Source: an uncultured Blautia sp. (GTDB taxonomy: Bacteria; Bacillota; Clostridia; Lachnospirales; Lachnospiraceae). From it: 64,000 bases of DNA. This document shows positions 1-8,819 of this stretch, piece after piece. The notes beneath the pieces were generated by a model that saw nothing but the letters and a program-made list of their open reading frames with translations, searched no databases and was not told where the DNA came from. The DNA lies in assembly GCA_946557785.1 (NCBI GenBank), contig CAMNTH010000012.1, positions 1 through 64,000 on the forward strand. The letters are read 5' to 3'. Position numbers and translations under genes: made by a program. Every line of letters begins with the position of its first letter. Within the stretch, counting starts at the first letter, position 1.

Positions 1-25
1 TTCATGCGACCTGCAAGTACTTTTT

Positions 26-109
26 TTAATATTTAACTGTCAAACTCCCGAGCTTTTCCAGTATACGACCCCATTCTATTTTTCCGATCAGACTGCGATT
101 TTCACTCAT
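26..109 (-). CDS. Small ORF of 27 codons, unknown
   Basis: A short reading frame starts with ATG at 109 and ends with TAA at 26. A GAGG ribosome-binding sequence sits nine bases before the ATG, and a promoter-like sequence lies further upstream at 158-187, so the arrangement looks like an expressed gene. The peptide (27 residues) is charged at the start and reads ...IEWGRILEKLGSLTVKY at its end; there is no signal peptide or membrane segment. I do not recognise it. It could equally be the beginning of a longer gene broken by a frameshift, because the window edge hides what follows. Confidence is low because the frame is so short. Confidence 0.3.
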   Translation of the reverse strand: MSENRSLIGKIEWGRILEKLGSLTVKY

Positions 110-157
110 TAACATTTACCTCTAATATCTCTTTAATATCTTTTTTTTCTATTCCTA

Positions 158-187
158 AGTATAGCAAATCCAAATTACGGTTTGTAA
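158..187 (-). promoter_or_regulatory. Candidate sigma-A promoter for the leftward small ORF
   Basis: On the minus strand TTACAA is followed after 18 bases by TATACT. It points away from dacF and toward the 27-codon ORF at 26-109, so this intergenic region probably carries divergent promoters. Confidence 0.35.
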
Positions 188-228
188 AACAAATTGTTGT
201 AAATTATTTTAACATTCTACTATATTTT

Positions 229-258
229 TTGCAAGAAAGGGAATGAATGTGTTATACT
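229..258 (+). promoter_or_regulatory. Sigma-A promoter of the first D,D-carboxypeptidase gene
   Basis: TTGCAA, an 18-base spacer and TATACT lie 42 bases before the ATG at 301. An AGGAGA ribosome-binding site is at 284-289. Confidence 0.6.
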
Positions 259-300
259 ATTATTATTAATTTTTAACCAAAACAGGAGAATGTATTTACC

Positions 301-1566
301 ATGAGATTAAGAAAAATAAGCACAGGCCTTTTTGCATTGGGACTTTCGTTTTCTCTGCTCTTCCAGACTCCGGTCAGGGCCGCTGAGGAAGCCGGCGATG
401 ATGCCAAAGCCCAAAATACAGCCGCAGATATTACCACAAACTCCATTCCCGGATGGCCTCAGGGGGCAGATATTACCTCTACAGCAGCAGTAATCATGGA
501 GGATTCCACCAACACTATCCTCTATGCAAAAAACATGGATCAGCCTCTCTACCCCGGAAGTGCCGTAAAAATCATGACCACTCTTCTGGCACTGGAGAAC
601 AGTAATCTTTCTGACCAGGTTACCATGACCCAGACAGGCGTATCCGGCGTTACAGACGGAGGAGCCAATATTTCCGCACAGCTTGATGAGGTCTTTACCA
701 TGGAGCAGTGCCTTTATGCTATCATGGTTGCCTCTGCTAATGACATTGCCCTGCAGGTGGCAGAGCATATCGGCGGTTCTGTGGATGCCTTTGTAGAAAA
801 AATGAACTCCCGGGCCAAGGAACTTGGCTGCACCAATACCGTATTTACCAATCCCACCGGGCTTCCGGATGAAAATCAGCACATCACTGCCCATGATATG
901 GCGCTGATCATGAAGGCTGCTATCAGCAACGAATCTTTCCGGCTCATTGCTTCCGCTCCTTCCTACACCATTCCCGCCACCAATGTATCCGGCGGCGAGC
1001 GTGCCCTGACCAGCAATTTCTCTATGATCGCACCGGGCAATGCCGCATATTATCAGGGATGTATCGGAGGCAAGGAGGGATTTACCGATGCTTCCGGAAG
1101 TACCATTGTCTCTGCTGCCCAGAGGAATGATATGACTCTCATTGCTATCGTCCTTCAGGGCGCCCAGGGACAGACCGCAGCGGAAGCCGTATCCCTTCTT
1201 GATTACGGTTTTCAGAATTTCCAGATGCTGAATCTTGGAGACAATGATTTCAACGTTGTCTCCGGGGGTACAGTAATTGCTCCTGCCGGCGTTTCCAAGG
1301 ATGATATTACCTCTGAGGACACTCCTACAGAGGACGGTAACCTAAAACGTACTTATCTTTATGGAGGGAACGCCATCGGAACTGCCACTGCCATGGTTTC
1401 CCAGGAGCAGGACGATACCATGATCGTCCGGGGCGAAAAGAATATGACTGCAGCCCGGAACTTTTCCGCTAACAAGACTTATGTACCTTATTATGTGATC
1501 GGCGCAGTGGGAATCGTTCTTCTGATCTTACTTATCCTGTGGATTCTCCGAATTGCAAAAGCCTGA
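301..1566 (+). CDS. D-alanyl-D-alanine carboxypeptidase (S11 family, DacF-like)
   Basis: This is an exported penicillin-binding protein that would remove the terminal D-alanine from peptidoglycan stem peptides and so limit cross-linking. The 421-residue protein has a signal peptide ending near Ala27-Ala28, the active-site SxxK as S87-A-V-K90, the SAN triad at 145-147, and a membrane anchor at about 395-417 rather than the usual amphipathic helix. The third motif, normally KTG, reads KEG (258-260), with a glutamate where a small hydroxyl residue normally lines the active site. Activity may therefore be altered or lost. It is alone on the plus strand, with its own promoter and terminator. A paralogue with intact motifs lies at 13351-14631 inside the glycan operon. 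Family assignment is secure; catalytic competence is not. Confidence 0.92.
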   Translation: MRLRKISTGLFALGLSFSLLFQTPVRAAEEAGDDAKAQNTAADITTNSIPGWPQGADITSTAAVIMEDSTNTILYAKNMDQPLYPGSAVKIMTTLLALENSNLSDQVTMTQTGVSGVTDGGANISAQLDEVFTMEQCLYAIMVASANDIALQVAEHIGGSVDAFVEKMNSRAKELGCTNTVFTNPTGLPDENQHITAHDMALIMKAAISNESFRLIASAPSYTIPATNVSGGERALTSNFSMIAPGNAAYYQGCIGGKEGFTDASGSTIVSAAQRNDMTLIAIVLQGAQGQTAAEAVSLLDYGFQNFQMLNLGDNDFNVVSGGTVIAPAGVSKDDITSEDTPTEDGNLKRTYLYGGNAIGTATAMVSQEQDDTMIVRGEKNMTAARNFSANKTYVPYYVIGAVGIVLLILLILWILRIAKA

Positions 1567-1687
1567 AGATAAATGATTTATGCAGAAAAATTTCAATATT
1601 TGAAATGATACTAGGATTTTTTATTTTCTTCATATGATATAATGCCGGCAGGCAAAGAAATGCGGAGAAATCCATGTAAGCAAGAAC

Positions 1688-1735
1688 GAATCCCCCAACC
1701 GCAGCAGCGTACAGTCGGGGGATTCTTCTTTTTTA
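1688..1735 (+). terminator. Rho-independent terminator after dacF-like gene
   Basis: A 9-bp stem (GAATCCCCC at 1688-1696 paired with GGGGGATTC at 1717-1725) is followed by a T-rich run. It also lies downstream of the minus-strand gene ending at 1777 and could serve both, though the T-run is much better on the plus strand. The 210-base gap it sits in also holds an extended -10 sequence (TGATATAAT ending at 1643). Confidence 0.75.
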
Positions 1736-1776
1736 ATAGTTATCTTGCGAATCAATCTTAACATCATGACATGGTT

Positions 1777-4266
1777 TTAAAGCCTCTGCTTTCTTTTTCT
1801 CCATGCAAGAATCTGCCATACCAGATAAATTCCCCAGAATAGCATACTGAGCACAATCCCCGCCCGCAAAAGAGGCGGCCGGAAGGTAAGCTCTAGTTCA
1901 TAATCTCCTTCTTCCACTGCACATGCCAAAAATCCAAGATCTCCCCGGATCAATTCCTGTTCTTTTCCATCCAGGGTAAGATGCCAGCCTTTTTCATATG
2001 GAATCATAAATAAGGCATAGCCATCTGACGCCGCCTGAATTCTGCCTGTAATCCTGGAATCCTTTTCAGGATCGTCCAGTATCACGGACGAGTTTTCCTT
2101 TGAAGCTCCTGAGCGATCCATCGGAAGGCTTTGAAGCTCTCCCACATCTTTTATTTCTGTTCCGTCAGAAATGGCTATGGCTCCGTCAAGCAGTTCCTGC
2201 CTGGTGCTTTTTGTACAAAGCTCCCGGAAACTCTCTTCTGATATGGCATCAGTATAAAATCGCGCCATATCCGCTTCCAGCACATTCTGGTAAAGATAGA
2301 TCTCACCAAATTGCTTTAATAACCTGTATTTGGATGAATCCAGATCAGGCTCCCTGGAAATGAGATAACGTACCCCCAGAAAAGAAGCCAAATAATTATC
2401 CTGTGCATTTTTCCAAAACACATAGTGATTTTTGTCCGGATAATGGAGTTCAGGGAAACAAACATCCACAAACTCTTTTACGTTGCCGTTGATCACGGAA
2501 TTATAAGTACTGATTCCACGATATCCCTGTGCAAGGGAATCCATTGCAATAGTTCCTCCCCAATAATCCTTTTCCATACGATAAAACTCCGGATCTATTT
2601 CCTTAAGATAGCTTTTGATTTCTTCCATCTCCGGAAAATACATAGTACGGAAATAATCCTGAGGCCTATCCATTGTCTCCCGTACCTTTCTGTCTCCAAA
2701 TGTCAGGGCATACTCTTCGTGCTGTGCTGCCAGTTCCTCCATCTCCTGGGCCGGGGTGTCCGTTTTACGCATAGTTACCCTGGATTTGTAGCCGGCTCCT
2801 CCTTCAGAAAGGACATTCACCATTAATACAGCAGATAGAATCCCCGTTACGATCCTGCGAAGCCATACCTCCTTCAGGTGGGTCAAAGCCCATATTCCAA
2901 GAGCCATCATGCTTCCTGTAACTGCCAGTACAATAGCATTGATGCGGTAAACCTTAAGTACACTGTGTCTGTATCCCTCATATACCACCCACAGGAGCGC
3001 CGCTTCTGTAAGGATCAGACACACCCTGCTGATCTTTCCCTGTTTATTCAGCTCATCCCACATCCAGACTCCCGTAAGGACAAAAAACGGCATCAGTACA
3101 AAGGTATACCGGTGGCTTGGAGCCACAAACGCATTAAACATCGTGCCTCCCCAGGGCATCAGCACGCAAAGCACCATCAGTGCAGAAGCGGAATAAACCG
3201 CTGCCTTCACTCTTTTGGACGCATCACTGCGCCAAAAAACAGCCAGAAACTGCACTGCCAGAAAAAGAGTCAAAGTTCCGCAAAACAGCACAGGAGCTTC
3301 ATAATAATTCCAGGGGGTTCCCTCTCCGTCCATTAAAAAAACTTCATTTTCCAAATGAGAGGAAAAAAGGCGCATTTTCAGCATCTGGTAATATTCTCCT
3401 CCATAAAAGGAGAAGAAACGCTTAAGCCAGCCAAGGATTCCATTCCCTTCCTCACTGATCCTGCTGGAAACTCCCAGCAGTACATTCACTGTAGGAAGAA
3501 ACGCAAAGGCGCTCATCCCCACCCCGAAAAGGATCTGCCCGCAGCCGGTTAAGAACCGTTCCACCCGCTCCTTAGGCTTCCATCCCTCCATCATCCATAT
3601 CCGGAACAAAAGATAAAATCCAACGCATATGAGGGTCATATAACTAAAATATACGCTGTCACAGGCACATAAGAATACCACAACCGGGAAAAATCCCCTG
3701 CCCTTTTCTTTTCGCAGAAGCTTTTCTGCAAACAGCAAAAGAAAAGGAAGGTAAATGGTCACGATCCCGAACTGATAATGCTGCCCCCATACAAGAAGAT
3801 AGCCGTTAAGTCCGTAAATATATGCACCTGCAAATCTGGCCTGTATGCTGAAGGGAAACTTTTTCAGGAAACGGTAAAAAACATACCCTGCTGCCAGGAT
3901 CCGAAGTACCTGCACCCAGCTGATATAGATCATCATATGGGCAGGGCCTAAGATCACCCCTATTCCGTAAAGAAGAATCAGGGTAGGATCAAACATATTG
4001 AGGCTGAACATACTGGTTCCCAATCCATTGGTAAAATCCCAAAAGGAAAACGTCCCGCTGCGCAAATGATTGATAATGCTGGCATAATGCATGGTATACT
4101 GCTGCCAGGTATCGCTTCCAATATCATCAAACACCATCATTTCATTTCCGAAAAGATAGTTTCCAAACATCACGCAGCTGCTTACAAGCAGCAAAACGAT
4201 CAGTGCTGCCTGGGCAGAAAATTCCTGATTGTTAAAAAGCCTGCCAATTCTCTGTCTCATTTTCAT
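1777..4266 (-). CDS. YfhO-family multi-pass membrane glycosyltransferase
   Basis: An 829-residue integral membrane protein. The first 500 or so residues hold about a dozen hydrophobic segments, a roughly 270-residue extracytoplasmic region follows, and a final helix near 800-820 ends in a basic tail. Length and layout match Bacillus YfhO, a GT-C-fold enzyme. In established work YfhO takes a sugar from an undecaprenyl-phosphate carrier made by the GT2 enzyme CsbB and adds it to lipoteichoic acid outside the cell. Here it is the last gene of the glycan operon, and candidates for the other two parts of such a system lie upstream: a CsbB/ArnC-like GT2 at 17789 and a pair of small flippase-like proteins at 15871-16576. 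I infer that it transfers the lipid-linked amino sugar to the exported polymer or to teichoic acid. Acceptor and donor are unproven. Confidence 0.85.
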   Translation of the reverse strand: MKMRQRIGRLFNNQEFSAQAALIVLLLVSSCVMFGNYLFGNEMMVFDDIGSDTWQQYTMHYASIINHLRSGTFSFWDFTNGLGTSMFSLNMFDPTLILLYGIGVILGPAHMMIYISWVQVLRILAAGYVFYRFLKKFPFSIQARFAGAYIYGLNGYLLVWGQHYQFGIVTIYLPFLLLFAEKLLRKEKGRGFFPVVVFLCACDSVYFSYMTLICVGFYLLFRIWMMEGWKPKERVERFLTGCGQILFGVGMSAFAFLPTVNVLLGVSSRISEEGNGILGWLKRFFSFYGGEYYQMLKMRLFSSHLENEVFLMDGEGTPWNYYEAPVLFCGTLTLFLAVQFLAVFWRSDASKRVKAAVYSASALMVLCVLMPWGGTMFNAFVAPSHRYTFVLMPFFVLTGVWMWDELNKQGKISRVCLILTEAALLWVVYEGYRHSVLKVYRINAIVLAVTGSMMALGIWALTHLKEVWLRRIVTGILSAVLMVNVLSEGGAGYKSRVTMRKTDTPAQEMEELAAQHEEYALTFGDRKVRETMDRPQDYFRTMYFPEMEEIKSYLKEIDPEFYRMEKDYWGGTIAMDSLAQGYRGISTYNSVINGNVKEFVDVCFPELHYPDKNHYVFWKNAQDNYLASFLGVRYLISREPDLDSSKYRLLKQFGEIYLYQNVLEADMARFYTDAISEESFRELCTKSTRQELLDGAIAISDGTEIKDVGELQSLPMDRSGASKENSSVILDDPEKDSRITGRIQAASDGYALFMIPYEKGWHLTLDGKEQELIRGDLGFLACAVEEGDYELELTFRPPLLRAGIVLSMLFWGIYLVWQILAWRKRKQRL

Positions 4267-4272
4267 ACGTTA

Positions 4273-5133
4273 TTAAGCCTTTCCCTCACCCAGAGCCTCC
4301 AGATAACGGGACAGGGCATCCTGCCAGGTGGGAAGGCGGTCAAAACCATGCTCATCCAGTTTTTTCTTTTCCATTCTGCTGTTGGAAGGACGTTTTGCCT
4401 TTGCCTTATATTCCTCTGCACTTACCGGAATCACATTTACGCAAAGCCCTGCCTGGCGGAAGATTTCTTTTGCAAAATCATACCAGGAAATATAGCCGCC
4501 TTCATTGGTCACATGATATTTGCCGTACTCTTCTTTTTCCAGCATATCCACCAGGAGCTTTGCAAGATCATAAGTATAGGTGGGGGTACCGATCTGGTCA
4601 TTTACCACAGTAAGGGTATCGTGGGTCTTTCCAAGGTCCAGCATGGTTTTGATGAAGTTTTTCCCATTGATGCCGAATACCCATGCAATACGCACAATGT
4701 AGTATTTCTTCAGATATTTCTCGATTGCCTGCTCCCCTTCATATTTTGTCTGCCCGTAAACATTCAAAGGCTCAGTCACAGGGTCATCAGGCTCCCATGG
4801 TCTGCTTCCCTCTCCATCGAACACGTAATCCGTGCTGAGATAGATCATGGGAATATCCAGCTCCTTACACATTTTTGCAATGTTTTCTGTTCCAAGGGCA
4901 TTTACCTTACGGCAGATCTCCACCTGATCTTCTGCCGCATCCACAGCCGTCCAGGCAGCGCAGTGAACCACCTTATCCGCATGGACTTCCCTCATCACAC
5001 GAGCCACAGTCTCGCCGTTCGTAATGTCCATTTCCGCCACGTCCACGCCAATACCTTCGTAGCCTCTTTTTGCCAGTTCATTCATTACATCAAAGCCCAG
5101 CTGTCCTTTGACTCCGGTTACCAATACACGCAT
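4273..5133 (-). CDS. rfbD: dTDP-4-dehydrorhamnose reductase
   Basis: Catalyses the last step of dTDP-L-rhamnose synthesis, the NAD(P)H-dependent reduction of dTDP-4-keto-L-rhamnose, in the cytoplasm. The 286-residue protein is an extended short-chain dehydrogenase with the nucleotide-binding glycine motif at 7-13 (GVKGQLG), the S100-T101-D102 active-site stretch, and the catalytic YxxxK as Y126-K130. Length is normal for RfbD. An AAGGAGG site sits five bases before the ATG. It lies 10 bases after the glycosyltransferase gene and 6 bases before the YfhO gene, in the same transcript as rfbA, rfbB and rfbC, although the four rfb genes are scattered over 16 kb instead of being adjacent. Confidence 0.95.
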   Translation of the reverse strand: MRVLVTGVKGQLGFDVMNELAKRGYEGIGVDVAEMDITNGETVARVMREVHADKVVHCAAWTAVDAAEDQVEICRKVNALGTENIAKMCKELDIPMIYLSTDYVFDGEGSRPWEPDDPVTEPLNVYGQTKYEGEQAIEKYLKKYYIVRIAWVFGINGKNFIKTMLDLGKTHDTLTVVNDQIGTPTYTYDLAKLLVDMLEKEEYGKYHVTNEGGYISWYDFAKEIFRQAGLCVNVIPVSAEEYKAKAKRPSNSRMEKKKLDEHGFDRLPTWQDALSRYLEALGEGKA

Positions 5134-5143
5134 AATTTCCTCC

Positions 5144-7591
5144 TTAGATTCTTTTCAGTGAAAAATCCTGACTCCTTAATGTCAAATTCGGGTTATAGTA
5201 AGGGTCTGTCTTTGCAAAAGCCTCCGGCCAGCGGGACTCAAGCGTTTCAATCTCTTTCTGGAATCTGGCCAGCTTCTCCGGTGTATCCTCAAGTCCTCTG
5301 GACTTGGATTCATAATGGTAAAGCTCCACATAGGGATTATAAACAATTCTGTATCCTGCTGCTCCTACCTTTAAACAAAAATCAATATCATTAAAGGCTA
5401 CAGCAAGCTCCTCGCTAAGCCCGCCCACTTCCTCAAAAACTTTTTTATCAACCATCATACATGCTGCAGTAACAGCGGAATAGTTCTGCGCTGAAATAAT
5501 CCTGTGCTGATAACCGCTGTTGCTTCTTGGCTGCTGCACAAAGCAATGGCCTGCAATACTTCCGAAGCCCAGGATCACCCCTGCATGCTGCACGGTATCA
5601 TCATCATAAAAAAGCCGCGCTCCAACAATTCCTACATCCGGCCGCATACAATACCCTATAAGCTCCTCTATCCAGTTGGGGCTTATTACCTCAGTATCAT
5701 TGTTCAAAAGAAGATAATATTCACCCTTTGCAAAAGATGCGCCGAAATTATTAATGGCAGAATAGTTGAAAGGACCATCCCAGTAAACCATCCGCACCCT
5801 TGGGTTGTTTTTTTCCAGTTCTTTATAGTAGGTAAAGGTTCTCTCCTCTGTACTGTTGTTTTCAATGATCACATACTCCAGGTTCTTGTAAGTGGATTTC
5901 TCTTCTATAGAAGATATGCACCGTTCCAGATCCTCAATATGATCCTTATTGGGAATTAAAATAGAAACCAGGGGCTTCTCTTCCCATAGATACTGCGTAC
6001 GGTAAAGTCCCGGATATTCTCCTTCAAACACCCTGGCAGGAATATGGAGCCTGTCAAAATGAGCCTGTACAGCCCGCATCCCATCTAAATTCGCCTCCTG
6101 CTCCTTTGGAAGCCTTTCATCACCATAATCCTCCCGTAGTCTCCAATGATAAAGAATCTTTGGTATATGGCATATTTCTTTTGCCTGCTCCACACAGCGG
6201 AAAATCAGGTCGTAATCCATGGCTTCGCCAAACTCCTCCCGAAACATCCCTGCCTTAGCCAGAAGAGTCTTCTTCACAACAAAGAGATGGGCAATGTAAT
6301 TGGTAGTGCAGAGAAGATCCAGGTTAAAATCCGGTTTGAAATGGGGCTTCTGATAACGATCTCCAAAAATAGAAATCCGATCCTCATCAGAATACATCAC
6401 CTCTGTATCCGGCTTCTCATTTAAAGCCTCCACGCAGGAAAACAGTGCATGTGCTGTCAGAACATCTTCCTCACCGCAAAAAGCAATATACTCTCCTTCG
6501 GAGTTCCAGATTGCTTTATTCAGGCACTTGGCAGGACTTAAGGAATCCTCTGCCAAGATTCCCCGTATCCTTTTTTCCTCCTTTTCCAGTCTGGCCAGAT
6601 ACTTCAAAATATCCTTATCCAGATCTTTATGGTACACAATACAAAGCTCCCAGTTTCTGTAGGTCTGTCCCTTAAGGGAATCCACAAGCTGCACCAGGTT
6701 TTTCATCCTGGTCTGCCTTAGGTGGACCGCCACACTGATGGCAGGACTTAAGGCAAATTCTGTTTTCTGCTGTTTTTTTAATTCCCCAGGGGATGGAAGA
6801 TGCTTTGGAAGCCAGCTTCCGTAATCCACTGCCTTATTTTCCATTTGGGAAAGCTTGTTCATTCCCTTTCTCATCAGGGCACGAACACCGTGTACACGGA
6901 AATAATCCATCCCTTTTTTGCCGTATTTCAATGCTTTTCCCTGAAATGCCCTTGAAACGCTTAAACCAACACGGTAAACCGCATTTTTTCCTTTTCTGGT
7001 GCTCATGACCAGATACAGATAGTTTCCAGGAATGTGATCCAGCTCCACATAAAAACCACAGTCTTCCTCTATCTGGCATTCCTGATAAATGCTCTTCACA
7101 TCTACCCGGCTCATACGCTGCACACGGCATTCGATGGGCTTTTTGTCCTGGTCGAACAGTTTAATGGAAACATGTCCGTCCCCTGCTGCCCATCCGCTGA
7201 TGGATACGATCCTGGATTTCCTGTCAACACGCTCCTCTTCAATAAAAAACTGAGGTTTTCCTCTCTGTTTCAGAAGCTCCCTCACCTTTACCTGATGCCA
7301 GAGAAGCTTTTCGTTTTCCTTTACTGCATATATGGTCAGCTTTTTATAAGGCTTCAGATTTTCCGGCAAAGAAACGCAGGCCTCCACACGCATTCCTTCC
7401 ACAAGCTCGCTGTCTTTTAGCCGTTCCGCTGCATTGCGGGGCTCACGGTTTTCCCAGGAAAGCTTTGTCCCCTTTCCGTCCAGGTCTGCTTCCAGCGAAA
7501 ATCCTGCAGGAATCAGGCCGTGTACAGAATATTTACCGGGATCATTCAGATATAAACGATCCCTCTCTACTTCTAAGCTTTGATATTTCAT
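5144..7591 (-). CDS. Large two-domain GT2 glycosyltransferase, probably a rhamnosyltransferase
   Basis: An 815-residue soluble protein. Residues 1-215 look like beta-sandwich domains not typical of GT2 enzymes. A first GT-A-like domain spans about 285-490, but its usual aspartate-rich metal site reads G-E-E-D (373-376), with a second acidic SDED at 401-404. A canonical GT-A domain covers about 541-790, with NNDTE at 630-634 and a typical NDIDFCLKV acceptor-side motif. Paired GT-A domains of this type are known from rhamnan and O-antigen assembly enzymes. With rfbABCD and an ABC-type polysaccharide exporter in the operon, I infer it extends a rhamnose-containing chain on a lipid carrier at the inner membrane face. 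Whether the first domain is catalytic or only structural is unclear. Confidence 0.85.
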   Translation of the reverse strand: MKYQSLEVERDRLYLNDPGKYSVHGLIPAGFSLEADLDGKGTKLSWENREPRNAAERLKDSELVEGMRVEACVSLPENLKPYKKLTIYAVKENEKLLWHQVKVRELLKQRGKPQFFIEEERVDRKSRIVSISGWAAGDGHVSIKLFDQDKKPIECRVQRMSRVDVKSIYQECQIEEDCGFYVELDHIPGNYLYLVMSTRKGKNAVYRVGLSVSRAFQGKALKYGKKGMDYFRVHGVRALMRKGMNKLSQMENKAVDYGSWLPKHLPSPGELKKQQKTEFALSPAISVAVHLRQTRMKNLVQLVDSLKGQTYRNWELCIVYHKDLDKDILKYLARLEKEEKRIRGILAEDSLSPAKCLNKAIWNSEGEYIAFCGEEDVLTAHALFSCVEALNEKPDTEVMYSDEDRISIFGDRYQKPHFKPDFNLDLLCTTNYIAHLFVVKKTLLAKAGMFREEFGEAMDYDLIFRCVEQAKEICHIPKILYHWRLREDYGDERLPKEQEANLDGMRAVQAHFDRLHIPARVFEGEYPGLYRTQYLWEEKPLVSILIPNKDHIEDLERCISSIEEKSTYKNLEYVIIENNSTEERTFTYYKELEKNNPRVRMVYWDGPFNYSAINNFGASFAKGEYYLLLNNDTEVISPNWIEELIGYCMRPDVGIVGARLFYDDDTVQHAGVILGFGSIAGHCFVQQPRSNSGYQHRIISAQNYSAVTAACMMVDKKVFEEVGGLSEELAVAFNDIDFCLKVGAAGYRIVYNPYVELYHYESKSRGLEDTPEKLARFQKEIETLESRWPEAFAKTDPYYNPNLTLRSQDFSLKRI

Positions 7592-7619
7592 AGACCATTG
7601 ATCCTTTCACAAACATTTC

Positions 7620-8819
7620 TCACCTGCCAAGATGTCTTTTCACCTTTGATAAAAACATTTTTCCTTTTCGTGGCTTGTTCTGCGGAAGCTGCCTGCAGAT
7701 TCCTTCCAAAACGTTCTTATCTGCAGGATAAACCATCAAACCCACACATAGCTCTTTTCCATTCTCAGGAACAGGAATATCTGCAATAAAGGGATCCGTC
7801 TTTGCAATATAAACCCAATGGCCTGCCCTGCACCCCTTTTCAATAACTGCATCCTTAAGGGAAACCCTCTCCCCGTCTATGGTAAGCCGCACAATGGAAA
7901 CTGCACAGGGATTGTCTCCCGGATCCAGACGAATTCTTTTGCAGCCCAAAGGAAGGGATACCTTTGCAGCCCCTTTATTTTCTTTTATGGGATACCTTCT
8001 GGAATTTTCCTGGGTATATCCTTCTCCCAGATCAAAAAATACCTGCAGCTCCTCTGTAGGAACGATCTGAAGAGGGGCATTTCCCGGGGTCATATCCTGG
8101 TACATCTCCCTCATAGGCACATGCCCTGCCGTAAGATATTCCTGGAATTTCAATTCCATCTGAAGAAAGATCTCGCCCAGCTCCTCCGTAATTCCATAAG
8201 CACTATAAAAATCCACATTACATAGTGGCTTTCTGTCACTGTAAGGATCCTGACAATAGCGGATGATTCGGTAGAGCACAAATTCACAGGGAATGGGAAA
8301 ATCAAAGGTCCACTCATAATCCAGAACCGTAGGCTTTTCTCCCAGCACCAGATTGCTGCAGACCATGTCAATATTGGTAATCGGACCGCAGGAAAACTCT
8401 CCGGAAAAAGCCCCGCCTCCAAAAACCTCTCTAAATGAGTCGGTCACAATGAACCTTTCCCCTGAATACATTTTCTTTACTTTATCCAGATATTCCCGAA
8501 GCATTCCTGCTGCCTTTTCCGTCTCGCCTTTGACACATAGCTCATCCAGCACAGCCTCCAGTGTCCTGCCTTCCACATATTCCAGATACAGGCTTCCCTC
8601 TTCCACCTTTCCTCTATTAAAGAAAAAGAAACTTCCATACAGCGCTTCCAGCTTTTTTCCCCACAGTCCGATCCGTTCCACATGTTTTTCTCCCTCAGGG
8701 CTAAGGGCTGTCTTTTTTACATAGCGGCTCTTATCTGCTTCTTCCATAATGTCCGTACGGATGGCAAACCGCCGGCTTCGCTCATTGGAATATTTACTGA
8801 AAATCAATTGTGCCATCAT
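7620..8819 (-). CDS. Kinase-fold protein with C-terminal beta domain, possible glycan-cap kinase
   Basis: A 399-residue protein without membrane segments. The first 250 residues carry landmarks of the protein-kinase/APH fold: a lysine pair K35-K36 in a beta strand, a hinge-like LYLEYVEG stretch (77-84), and a catalytic-loop-like N149-I-D151-x4-N156 followed by a metal-binding-type L-D167-Y-E-W. The usual HxD or HGD is NID here. Residues 260-399 look like a beta-rich domain resembling the N-terminal part of the neighbouring glycosyltransferase. The start overlaps the stop of the methyltransferase gene by four bases, so the two are translationally coupled. Next to a methyltransferase and a Wzt-type ATPase, a role like the kinase half of WbdD (phosphorylating the non-reducing end of the chain) is the best inference. 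It was recognised by motif only. Confidence 0.6.
   Translation of the reverse strand: MMAQLIFSKYSNERSRRFAIRTDIMEEADKSRYVKKTALSPEGEKHVERIGLWGKKLEALYGSFFFFNRGKVEEGSLYLEYVEGRTLEAVLDELCVKGETEKAAGMLREYLDKVKKMYSGERFIVTDSFREVFGGGAFSGEFSCGPITNIDMVCSNLVLGEKPTVLDYEWTFDFPIPCEFVLYRIIRYCQDPYSDRKPLCNVDFYSAYGITEELGEIFLQMELKFQEYLTAGHVPMREMYQDMTPGNAPLQIVPTEELQVFFDLGEGYTQENSRRYPIKENKGAAKVSLPLGCKRIRLDPGDNPCAVSIVRLTIDGERVSLKDAVIEKGCRAGHWVYIAKTDPFIADIPVPENGKELCVGLMVYPADKNVLEGICRQLPQNKPRKGKMFLSKVKRHLGR

Noticed and set aside
4066..5394. A 442-codon open frame on the plus strand opposite the YfhO and rfbD genes
   Set aside because: It crosses the end of one well-supported gene and the start of another and encodes no recognisable domain; it is an antisense artefact of the codon use of the real genes.
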